This document shows, piece after piece, positions 1 through 5,223 of a stretch of DNA of 5,521 bases. The DNA is from Paracoccus sp. (in: a-proteobacteria). Lineage in GTDB: Bacteria > Pseudomonadota > Alphaproteobacteria > Rhodobacterales > Rhodobacteraceae. The stretch's first letter is position 1. Every line of letters begins with the position of its first letter. The stretch lies in assembly GCA_031178645.1 (NCBI GenBank), contig JAPSIP010000125.1, positions 1-5,521 of the forward strand, in the 5' to 3' direction. The notes beneath the pieces were generated by a model. It did no database searches. It was given only the letters and a program-made list of their open reading frames with translations, and was not told the origin of the DNA. The position numbers and the translations under genes were made by a program.

Positions 1-723
1 GGTCAGATAGGTGTCGGCCAGTTCCTCCATCAGCTTGGGCATGGTGGCGGAAAACAGCAGCGTCTGGCGGTCCTTGGGCAGCATCCGCGCGATCTTGCGC
101 AGCGTGTGGATGAAGCCGATGTCCAGCATCTGGTCAGCCTCGTCCAGCACCAGATAGGTGGTGGCCTCCAGGCTGATCGCGCGGCGTTCGATCAAATCCA
201 TCAGGCGTCCCGGCGTGGCAATCAGCACGTCAACGCCGCGCGACAGCCGTTCCGTCTGCACGTTGATGGATGCGCCGCCGACGACCCGGAAACTGCGGAT
301 CGGCGTGCCTTCGGCATAGGCGTCGATGTTGGTGGCGATCTGGGTCGCCAGTTCGCGGGTCGGCGCCAGGATCAGCGCGCGGCAGGTCTTGGGATCGGGC
401 TTCTTGCCGAAGTTGATCAGCCGGGTCAGCATCGGCAGGCCGAAGGCCGCCGTCTTGCCGGTGCCGGTCTGGGCCAGGCCCAGCACGTCGCGGCCCTTGA
501 CGACCGCCGGAATGGCCTCGTCCTGGATCGGCGTGGGCTTTGTCAGCCCCATCGCCGCGACATTGGCGTTGATGCGGTGGTCGATGCCCATGTCGGCAAA
601 GGGGCCGGTGGGCAGCGGGTCGCGGGCAGGCGCCCGGCGGCCTTCGTTCGTGTCGAAATTGGGCAGGTTGCGCGGCCGGGGTTTCTGGCCGCGGGAAGGA
701 CGGCGGGTATTAGTCGGTTCCAT
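1..723 (-). CDS. DEAD-box ATP-dependent RNA helicase, RhlE-type (N-terminal part, cut by window edge)
   Basis: An ATP-dependent RNA helicase that locally unwinds RNA duplexes; family members act in ribosome assembly, RNA decay and cold adaptation in the cytoplasm. Only 241 codons lie in the window and the frame runs off the left edge, so the C-terminal RecA domain is not visible. A basic, probably disordered N-terminus (residues 1-40, many R/P) leads into the first RecA domain. Visible motifs are PTPIQ of the Q motif (63-67), AQTGTGKT Walker A (84-91), PTRELA (121-126), GG (149-150), TPGR (170-173), DEAD Walker B (194-197) and SAT (225-227). The ATG at 721-723 is chosen because the frame is coherent from there; its Shine-Dalgarno is weak, and a TTG lies directly upstream. 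It is transcribed divergently from the RTX gene. Membership in the DEAD family is certain; RhlE rather than another subfamily is inferred from the AQTGTGKTAAFGLP and LPKDRQTLLFSATMPK context. Confidence 0.93.
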   Translation of the reverse strand, partial: MEPTNTRRPSRGQKPRPRNLPNFDTNEGRRAPARDPLPTGPFADMGIDHRINANVAAMGLTKPTPIQDEAIPAVVKGRDVLGLAQTGTGKTAAFGLPMLTRLINFGKKPDPKTCRALILAPTRELATQIATNIDAYAEGTPIRSFRVVGGASINVQTERLSRGVDVLIATPGRLMDLIERRAISLEATTYLVLDEADQMLDIGFIHTLRKIARMLPKDRQTLLFSATMPKLMEELADTYLT

Positions 724-970
724 CAAAGACTTTCGTGCCCCGTCCCCCGTATCGGACGCAAGGCAATGGCCGCGACGATACGCGGCGTTCAGCAGGGATG
801 CAGGCGCGATACGAGGATGCCCGCAAGCCTCCCCGCGTGAATGGGAAACTGGAATGAATGCCGGGCCTTGGGCGAAAAACGCGGCTGCTCACGCGGCAGC
901 AGGCATCGACTGGTCCCAAATGGGGCGGTTTGACGTGAAAGTCAAGGCGGATTGGAAAGCCAGCCGTGTT

Positions 971-990
971 GTTAACGATGATTAACGATG
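971..990. repeat. Tandem 10-bp direct repeat with TTAAC half-sites
   Basis: Two adjacent units, gttaacgatg and attaacgatg, match at 9 of 10 positions. A 10-bp period places both copies on the same face of the helix, as in tandem sites for OmpR/CtrA-type response regulators. The two TTAA cores are separated by six bases (976-981). The CtrA consensus of alphaproteobacteria is TTAA-N7-TTAAC, so the resemblance is close but one base short. It lies 91 bp upstream of the RTX start codon. The repeat is seen directly; the regulatory role is inferred. Confidence 0.45.
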
Positions 991-1029
991 GCGGTGGCAA
1001 GACTTTTCCGCCGATGGCAAGATGTGCAG

Positions 1030-1050
1030 ACAAAGCCGCTGCGACTTTGT
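1030..1050. promoter_or_regulatory. Inverted repeat ACAAAG-N9-CTTTGT upstream of RTX gene
   Basis: Perfect 6-bp arms at 1030-1035 and 1045-1050 flank a nine-base centre. The element lies 17 bp before the Shine-Dalgarno of the RTX gene. It could be a dimeric regulator's operator or, if transcribed, a weak hairpin in the 5' UTR. No T-tract follows, so it is not an intrinsic terminator. No regulator can be named from the sequence. Confidence 0.35.
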
Positions 1051-1067
1051 TCCAGTTTACGTTTTTC

Positions 1068-1072
1068 AGGAG
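1068..1072 (+). promoter_or_regulatory. Ribosome binding site deciding the RTX start
   Basis: AGGAG sits eight bases before the ATG at 1081. The longer in-frame alternative ATG at 988 has no comparable site and would add 31 residues of unconvincing, arginine-rich sequence, so 1081 is preferred. Confidence 0.8.
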
Positions 1073-1080
1073 TGGGGGTC

Positions 1081-2040
1081 ATGGCGACCGTCAAGGCATA
1101 TTACGGGATCGACAGCCAGATGCTCGATCTCAACTTCTATTCTCGCCATTTTTATGAAGATTTCTTCTACGAGAGCATCGACTTCCAGTATGAAGGCCGG
1201 ACGTATCAAGACATCTATTTGATCAATGGATGGGACTTTCAAAACGACCTTGTTATTTCGGTCCTGGGCAGGGGCTTCGGCTTCGATTCATGGGGAACGG
1301 TGGTCCGAGGAACTGTTACCGCGATAACGGAAGAAATCTATGACGGTGACATGATCTGGATTGCCCAGGATGTGTCCGTTTCCGCAGCACGGCTCTATGA
1401 TGCTGGGCTGACACCCGGAGATGCCGACGACAGGGCTGTGCTCGCCTCGATGATGGCGGGGAACGACACCGTCAACCTCAGCGCCTTTGATGACCAATTC
1501 GAGGGTTGGACGGGCCATGACAAGATGTTCGGGCATGGCGGGAATGACGCGCTGATCGGCGGGACGGGCAATGACGTGCTGGACGGCGGGTCCGGCATCG
1601 ACAGGCTTTTGGGCGGCGACGGGCAGGACCAGTTGCGGGGCGGCACGGGCAAGGACCGGCTGGAAGGCGGCGGCGGGGCAGACAGGCTGGAAGGCGGCGC
1701 GGGCCAGGACCGGATGCTGGCAGGGCTGGACGCGGCGCGGGATGTCTTCGTTTTCCGCAGCACGGGCGATAGCGTGCGTGGGTCGCAGCGCGACGCGATC
1801 CTGCAGTTCCGGGCGGGTCAGGACGATATCGACCTGTCGGGCATCGACGCCCATGCGGAGCGGGGCGGAAACCAGGCCTTTGCCTTTGCCGGCACCAAGG
1901 CCGCCGCGCATTCGGTCTGGTATGTCAAGCAGGCGGATGGCGTGCTGGTCCAGGGCGACGTGAACGGCAACAAGACCGCCGATTTCGAAATCTTGGTGGA
2001 TGACGCGACCCGCCTTGGCGCCAGCGACTTCATCCTCTAG
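1081..2040 (+). CDS. RTX calcium-binding protein with M10-like C-terminal domain, likely secreted by type I secretion
   Basis: A 319-residue acidic, glycine-rich protein without cysteine, probably exported to the outside by an ABC-type (type I) secretion system and folding on Ca2+ binding. Residues 1 to about 110 form an aromatic-rich region that I do not recognise. Residues 126-141 lead into the repeat domain. Eight consecutive GGxGxDxUx nonapeptides fill 142-213; the first is degenerate (GWTGHDKMF) and the best is GGTGNDVLD. Residues about 221-256 (DVFVF, then DAILQF and [10 protein letters not shown]) match the serralysin/peptidase M10 C-terminal region. The end, DFIL preceded by a D/A-rich stretch, fits an uncleaved type I signal. 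There is no N-terminal signal peptide and no HExxH zinc motif, so it is not a metalloprotease. No secretion genes lie nearby. The first 300 bases are much more AT-rich than the repeats. RTX class is firm; the biological activity is unknown. Confidence 0.9.
   Translation: MATVKAYYGIDSQMLDLNFYSRHFYEDFFYESIDFQYEGRTYQDIYLINGWDFQNDLVISVLGRGFGFDSWGTVVRGTVTAITEEIYDGDMIWIAQDVSVSAARLYDAGLTPGDADDRAVLASMMAGNDTVNLSAFDDQFEGWTGHDKMFGHGGNDALIGGTGNDVLDGGSGIDRLLGGDGQDQLRGGTGKDRLEGGGGADRLEGGAGQDRMLAGLDAARDVFVFRSTGDSVRGSQRDAILQFRAGQDDIDLSGIDAHAERGGNQAFAFAGTKAAAHSVWYVKQADGVLVQGDVNGNKTADFEILVDDATRLGASDFIL
1504..1719 (+). repeat. RTX nonapeptide repeat block (8 x 27 bp)
   Basis: Eight in-register 9-residue units encode parallel beta-roll turns that bind Ca2+. 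The glycine and aspartate positions of GGxGxDxUx are kept in units 3-8; unit 1 begins GWTG and unit 2 GHGG. Position 5, often Asn, varies (H, N, N, I, Q, K, A, Q), so the array is older and diverged rather than freshly duplicated. Confidence 0.9.
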
Positions 2041-2486
2041 GCGCGGTCGGCCGTATCCAGCCAGATCGTCACCGGCCCGTCATTCGTCAGCCGCACCTTC
2101 ATGTCCGCGCCGAAGCTGCCGGTTTCGACGGCGACACCCTGCGCGGCAAGGCTGTCCGCGAAATGCCGGTAAAGCCTGCGCCCATCCTCGGGTGCGGCGG
2201 CAGATGAAAAGCCGGGGCGGTTGCCGGTGCGGGTGTCGGCGGCCAGGGTGAACTGGCTGACCACCAGGGCGCCGCCGCCCATGTCCAGCAGCGACCGGTT
2301 CATCCGGTCCTGATCGTCGCGGAAGATGCGCAGCTTGGCCACCCGCGCGGCCAGCTTTTCGGCTGCGGCCTCGTCATCGCCCGCCATCGCGCAGACCAGG
2401 ACCAGAAGCCCCGGCCCGGTGCGGCCGATCACTGCGCCCTCGACCTCGACCGAGGCTTCGGTCACCCTTTGGACAAGCGCGCGCAT
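2037..2486 (-). CDS. dtd: D-aminoacyl-tRNA deacylase (DTD)
   Basis: Hydrolyses the ester between D-amino acids (and glycine on tRNA-Ala) and tRNA, recycling mischarged tRNA in the cytoplasm. It is 149 residues, the usual DTD length, and starts with the typical [15 protein letters not shown]. The catalytic SQFTL motif is at 77-81, and the NDGPVT segment with the Gly-cisPro pair (G137-P138) that enforces chirality is at 135-140; both are intact. The ATG at 2484-2486 overlaps the TGA of the upstream membrane-protein gene as TGATG. With only a weak Shine-Dalgarno, translation is probably coupled. Its TAG stop shares the palindrome CTAG (2037-2040) with the convergent RTX gene, and no terminator is visible between them. 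Identification is very secure. Confidence 0.96.
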   Translation of the reverse strand: MRALVQRVTEASVEVEGAVIGRTGPGLLVLVCAMAGDDEAAAEKLAARVAKLRIFRDDQDRMNRSLLDMGGGALVVSQFTLAADTRTGNRPGFSSAAAPEDGRRLYRHFADSLAAQGVAVETGSFGADMKVRLTNDGPVTIWLDTADRA

Positions 2487-2710
2487 CAGCCCAGCATGAT
2501 CCCGGCGATCACCGCCATCAGCCCGATCATCGATGCGCCCAGGGCGCCCATGTTCACCGCCACGACCCGGCGCATCCGTTCGCGCAGCGCCGCATCGTCC
2601 AGCCCGGCGCTGCGGGCGCGGGCCACCGTCGCGATGCACCAGATCAGCGCCGCGACCCCCGCCAGGGTCAGCGCGGCGCCCCCCCAGATCAGCCAGTCGA
2701 AAACCGTCAT
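2486..2710 (-). CDS. Small two-helix membrane protein of unknown function
   Basis: A 74-residue hydrophobic protein that I cannot assign to a named family. Two predicted membrane segments, about residues 6-29 and 50-73, flank a charged loop (31-48, five Arg, containing RERMRR). By the positive-inside rule the loop faces the cytoplasm and both ends face the periplasm. The start ATG (2708-2710) has AAGGA seven bases upstream, a good ribosome binding site. It is the first gene of a two-gene unit with dtd, overlapping it by one base (TGATG). The pairing implies co-expression but does not reveal a shared function. That it is real is supported by the Shine-Dalgarno, the exact overlap and the membrane topology. 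Confidence 0.8.
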   Translation of the reverse strand: MTVFDWLIWGGAALTLAGVAALIWCIATVARARSAGLDDAALRERMRRVVAVNMGALGASMIGLMAVIAGIMLG

Positions 2711-2825
2711 CGGACCATCCTTGGCAATGTTTCGGCCCGTGGCCTAGCGGCGATTGCGCGTTGCGGCAAGACCGCCTAACAGATGCCGCCAAGGACGGGC
2801 ACGATCAAACAAAAGGAAGACCCCG

Positions 2826-3077
2826 ATGAAGGACGACCAGGCCTACAGCGTCGCCGCAGACGAATTGCGCCAGTTCATCGAGCAGTTCGAACAGCTCGAG
2901 GCCGAAAAGAAGGACATCGCCGAGCGTCAGAAGGAAGTCATGGCCGAGGCCAAGGCGCGGGGCTATGACACCAAGGTGATGAAGAAGATCGTGGCCCTGC
3001 GCAAGCGCGACCGCGACGACATCGCCGAGGAAGAGGCGATCCTGGAGATGTACAAGCAGGCGCTTGGCATGGGCTGA
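2826..3077 (+). CDS. gapR: GapR-family (DUF2312) nucleoid-associated DNA-binding protein
   Basis: An 83-residue helical protein of the DUF2312/GapR family. In Caulobacter, GapR forms tetramers that clamp overtwisted DNA ahead of polymerases and assist topoisomerases and replication; that role is transferred here by family. Residues about 9-45 are a charged coiled coil with many E/K and Q. Then comes the family signature ARGYDTKVMKKIVALRKRDR (44-63), whose lysines and arginines would line the DNA channel, and the C-terminal helix EEEAILEMYKQALG (68-81). The length is close to that of known GapR proteins (about 85-90). The ATG at 2826 is preferred over longer in-frame starts because an AGGA ends eight bases before it and the family homology begins there. 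It diverges from the membrane protein/dtd unit across a 115-bp gap and lies 148 bp upstream of deaD on the same strand, with no terminator seen between. Confidence 0.9.
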   Translation: MKDDQAYSVAADELRQFIEQFEQLEAEKKDIAERQKEVMAEAKARGYDTKVMKKIVALRKRDRDDIAEEEAILEMYKQALGMG

Positions 3078-3090
3078 GGCCGTTATTCCT

Positions 3091-3225
3091 TTGACTTCCC
3101 GTGTCTGATCCCTTAAGGACGCCCCTTCGGCTTCGCATTTTCCGGGGCGGCGGACCAAGGGAGATGTCTGTCGCAAGGATCGCGGCGCCTTCACGGGTGT
3201 CCGCACCCCCAAATCTGGCGATGAC
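3091..3225 (+). promoter_or_regulatory. Structured leader upstream of deaD (candidate cis-regulatory RNA)
   Basis: The gapR-deaD gap has dense potential secondary structure. Arms CGCCCC (3120-3125) and GGGGCG (3144-3149) can form one stem. GGGTG (3195-3199) and CACCC (3204-3208) form a tight hairpin with a four-base loop. GCGGAC (3150-3155) can instead pair with GTCCGC (3199-3204), which would disrupt that second hairpin, so two exclusive folds are possible. A TTGACT (3091-3096) could be a -35 box, but the -10 region near the palindrome CCTTAAGG (3111-3118) is poor. deaD genes are cold-regulated in many bacteria, so a temperature-responsive leader is plausible but unproven. All pairings were found by eye. 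Confidence 0.45.
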
Positions 3226-3229
3226 ATGA
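3164..3229 (+). CDS. Putative 21-residue upstream ORF (leader peptide) overlapping deaD start
   Basis: ATG at 3164 opens a 21-codon frame (begins MSVARIAAPSRV and ends APPNLAMT) whose TGA (3227-3229) overlaps the deaD ATG (3226-3228) as ATGA, the classic arrangement for coupled translation. AAGGGAG directly precedes the ATG; the AAGG part gives only about three bases of spacing, shorter than optimal. The main gene has no visible Shine-Dalgarno of its own, so reinitiation from this frame could feed it. A Pro-Pro pair (residues 15-16) lies near the end. The frame could also be fortuitous; there is no homology evidence. Confidence 0.4.
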   Translation: MSVARIAAPSRVSAPPNLAMT

Positions 3230-5097
3230 CAGACAAGACGATAGCCGCGCCCTTGGCCGCGGCTCTGGCGGCCAAGGGCTATGCCAGCCTTACCTCGGTT
3301 CAGCAGGCGGTCCTGGAAGGCGACGCGGAAGGCCGCGACATGCTGGTCTCGGCGCAGACCGGGTCCGGCAAGACGGTGGCCTTCGGCCTGGCCATCGCGC
3401 CGCAGCTTCTGGACGGCGACATCCTGCCCGACACGGACGTGCCGCTGGGCCTGGCCATCGCGCCGACGCGCGAACTGGCGCTGCAGGTCGCAGCCGAACT
3501 GACCTGGCTTTACGCCCAGGCCGGCGCCCGCATCGCCACCTGCGTGGGCGGCATGGATTACCGCAGCGAACGCCGCGCCCTGGAACGCGGCGCCCATATC
3601 GTCGTGGGCACGCCCGGCCGCCTTCGCGACCACATCGAGCGCGGATCGCTGGACCTGTCCGGCCTGCGCGTCGCGGTGCTGGATGAGGCGGACGAGATGC
3701 TGGACCTGGGCTTCCGCGAGGATCTGGAATTCATCCTGCAATCCGCGCCCCAGGAACGTCGCACGCTGATGTTCTCGGCCACGGTTCCCCCCGCGATCGA
3801 GCAGTTGGCAGGCACCTTCCAGCGTGACGCCAAGCGCATCGTCGCGCAGGGCGAATCGCGCCAGCATGTCGACATCGAATACCGCGCCCTCACCGTCGCC
3901 GCGCGCGACCGCGAACCCGCGATCTTCAACCTTCTGCGCCTGCACGAGGCGCAGACCGCGATCATCTTCTGCAAGACGCGGGCCAACGTGAACCACCTGC
4001 TGGCCCGCATGGGCAACCGGGGCTTCAAGGCCGTCGCGCTGTCGGGCGAGTTGAGCCAGCAGGAACGGACCCATGCGCTGCAGGCGCTGCGCGACGGGCG
4101 CGCCAAGGTCTGCGTGGCAACTGACGTTGCGGCGCGCGGCATCGACCTGCCGGGCCTGGAACTGGTGATCCATGCCGACCTGCCGACGAACCCCGATACG
4201 CTGCTGCACCGGTCGGGCCGCACGGGCCGGGCAGGGGCCAAGGGCGTGTCGGCCCTGATCGTGATGCCCTCGGACCTCCGCAAGGCGCAGATGCTGCTGA
4301 AGCGCGCGCGGGTGGACGCCGAATGGGGACCGGCGCCTTCGGCCGACGAGGTTCGGGCGCAGGACGACATGCGGATGCTCGACCATCCCGCGCTCAAGGA
4401 AGGTGCCGAAGACGACACAGCCATGGCGCAGATGCTGCTGGACCGCTTTGGCCCGGACCGACTGGCCCAGGCCTTCATCCGCATGTGGCGCGAAGGCCGC
4501 CCCGCCCCCGAGGAGCTGACGGTCCTGACCGATCGCGCCCCCGCCGCCGCCCGCGAACGTCCGCCTTTCTGCGAGGCGGTGTGGTTCTCGCTGTCGGTCG
4601 GCCATACCGGCCGGGCCGAGGCGCGGTGGCTGCTGCCCAAGATCTGTGACGGTGGCGGCATCACCCGCGAGGCCATTGGGGCCATCCGCGTGCGCGAGGA
4701 TCAGACGTTCGTCCAGATCGCCGTCGCCGAGGCCGGCAAGTTCGGAAAGGTGATGGAGCTTGAACCCGACCTGACCATGCGCAGGCTGGACGGCGAACCC
4801 GACCTGGAACGCGCGCCCCGACCCGCAGACACGCGCCCCGCCCGCCGCAAGCCCGAAGGCGACTGGAACAAGCCACAGCAGCGGATCGATCCCGAAGGCG
4901 CGGTAACCGCCAAATCCCGCAAGGCCCGCTGGACCCCCGAGGATCGTGCGGCCAAAGGCGCCAAGCCCAGCCGTCCGGCCTTCGACAAGCCGGGCGGATC
5001 GCGTCCCGGCGCGCCCAAGCCTGCGGGCGCCCGCGACCGCGGCGCCAAGTTCGCCGCGCCGCGAAAAGGCGGAAAGCCTCGCAAGGACGATTACTGA
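3226..5097 (+). CDS. deaD: DEAD-box ATP-dependent RNA helicase DeaD/CsdA-like, with DbpA-type RNA-binding domain
   Basis: A 623-residue RNA helicase; DeaD proteins remodel structured RNA in 50S ribosome assembly, translation initiation and mRNA decay, especially in the cold. RecA domain 1 carries Q26 of the Q motif, AQTGSGKT (43-50), PTRELA (80-85), GG (108-109), TPGR (129-132), DEAD (153-156) and SAT (184-186). RecA domain 2 carries IIFCKT (246-251), VATDVAARGID (297-307) and HRSGRTGR (328-335). All motifs are intact, so it should be active. A linker (about 360-445) leads to a DbpA-type RRM-like domain (about 452-512, WFSLSVGHTGRAEARWLL). A basic, low-complexity tail rich in R, K, P and G (about 525-623) probably adds non-specific RNA affinity. 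The ATG at 3226 fits the family N-terminus, though no Shine-Dalgarno precedes it; an upstream ORF overlaps it. A strong terminator follows seven bases after the stop. Confidence 0.95.
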   Translation: MTDKTIAAPLAAALAAKGYASLTSVQQAVLEGDAEGRDMLVSAQTGSGKTVAFGLAIAPQLLDGDILPDTDVPLGLAIAPTRELALQVAAELTWLYAQAGARIATCVGGMDYRSERRALERGAHIVVGTPGRLRDHIERGSLDLSGLRVAVLDEADEMLDLGFREDLEFILQSAPQERRTLMFSATVPPAIEQLAGTFQRDAKRIVAQGESRQHVDIEYRALTVAARDREPAIFNLLRLHEAQTAIIFCKTRANVNHLLARMGNRGFKAVALSGELSQQERTHALQALRDGRAKVCVATDVAARGIDLPGLELVIHADLPTNPDTLLHRSGRTGRAGAKGVSALIVMPSDLRKAQMLLKRARVDAEWGPAPSADEVRAQDDMRMLDHPALKEGAEDDTAMAQMLLDRFGPDRLAQAFIRMWREGRPAPEELTVLTDRAPAAARERPPFCEAVWFSLSVGHTGRAEARWLLPKICDGGGITREAIGAIRVREDQTFVQIAVAEAGKFGKVMELEPDLTMRRLDGEPDLERAPRPADTRPARRKPEGDWNKPQQRIDPEGAVTAKSRKARWTPEDRAAKGAKPSRPAFDKPGGSRPGAPKPAGARDRGAKFAAPRKGGKPRKDDY

Positions 5098-5103
5098 AGC
5101 TTT

Positions 5104-5132
5104 GAAGGCGCCCTGACCAGGGCGCCTTTTTC
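5104..5132 (+). terminator. Rho-independent terminator of deaD
   Basis: A perfect 10-bp stem (aaggcgccct at 5105-5114, agggcgcctt at 5119-5128) with the loop gacc is followed by a T run ending at 5131. It begins just after the deaD stop and isolates that gene from the HU-like gene downstream. Confidence 0.95.
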
Positions 5133-5161
5133 GCAAGCGGTCATCGTATTCACGATTAATG

Positions 5162-5176
5162 TTGACCTTGGGTCAA
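5162..5176. promoter_or_regulatory. TTGACC-N3-GGTCAA dyad upstream of HU-like gene
   Basis: A perfect 6-bp inverted repeat with a three-base centre lies 47 bp before the HU-like start codon, in the only promoter space available after the terminator. TTGACC also resembles a -35 box, so a repressor bound here would cover it. FNR-type boxes (TTGAT-N4-ATCAA) have one base less between the five-base arms. The binding protein is unknown. Confidence 0.4.
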
Positions 5177-5223
5177 ACTAGTTCCACGCTGAACCCGTGT
5201 TTCCCGTTGTGGTGGAGTATGTG

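Larger units (their letters stand above)
724..1080. other. Divergent intergenic region without a gene
   Basis: This 357-bp stretch separates the divergent starts of the helicase (minus) and the RTX gene (plus) and should hold both promoters. Open frames crossing it have no Shine-Dalgarno and no recognisable protein and look spurious. It holds a TTGAC-N6-GTCAA dyad (930-945), a GCTGC-N7-GCAGC inverted repeat (884-900), two tandem 10-bp units containing TTAACGATG (971-990) and an ACAAAG-N9-CTTTGT dyad (1030-1050). No convincing sigma-70 -35/-10 pair could be picked by eye on either strand. Confidence 0.6.

Noticed and set aside
884..900. GCTGC-N7-GCAGC hairpin as a terminator
   Set aside because: The stem is only five base pairs and no T-tract follows on either strand.
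106..985. Two long plus-strand open frames across the RhlE-type helicase and the intergenic region
   Set aside because: They are antisense to an unmistakable DEAD-box gene on the minus strand and have no Shine-Dalgarno or recognisable domain.
710..1033. A 107-codon minus-strand frame filling the divergent region
   Set aside because: It would overlap the helicase start, has no ribosome binding site and the product looks random (R/P/S-rich, no pattern).
988..1080. N-terminal extension of the RTX gene to the ATG at 988
   Set aside because: AGGAG with ideal spacing supports the ATG at 1081, and the extra 31 residues do not resemble a signal peptide or family sequence.
1504..1719. 27-bp periodic DNA read as a CRISPR-like or satellite repeat
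   Set aside because: The period is the nine-residue RTX coding repeat; there are no conserved identical repeats separated by unique spacers.
2754..2782. TTGCGC-N17-TAACAG as promoter of gapR
   Set aside because: Only four of six and three of six bases agree with the sigma-70 consensus; in GC-rich DNA this is too weak to annotate.
2487..2792. Extension of dtd upstream to an ATG at 2792
   Set aside because: DTD proteins start at MRALVQRV, and the extension would run through the small membrane-protein gene in another frame.
2938..5136. A 732-codon open frame on the minus strand covering all of deaD
   Set aside because: It mirrors the deaD codons: high GC at third positions removes stop codons in the antisense frame. 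The translation is low-complexity, has no family signature, and the plus-strand helicase has every motif intact.
5162..5176. FNR/FnrL box upstream of the HU-like gene
   Set aside because: The FNR consensus has four bases between the TTGAT and ATCAA arms, while here five separate TTGAC and GTCAA.
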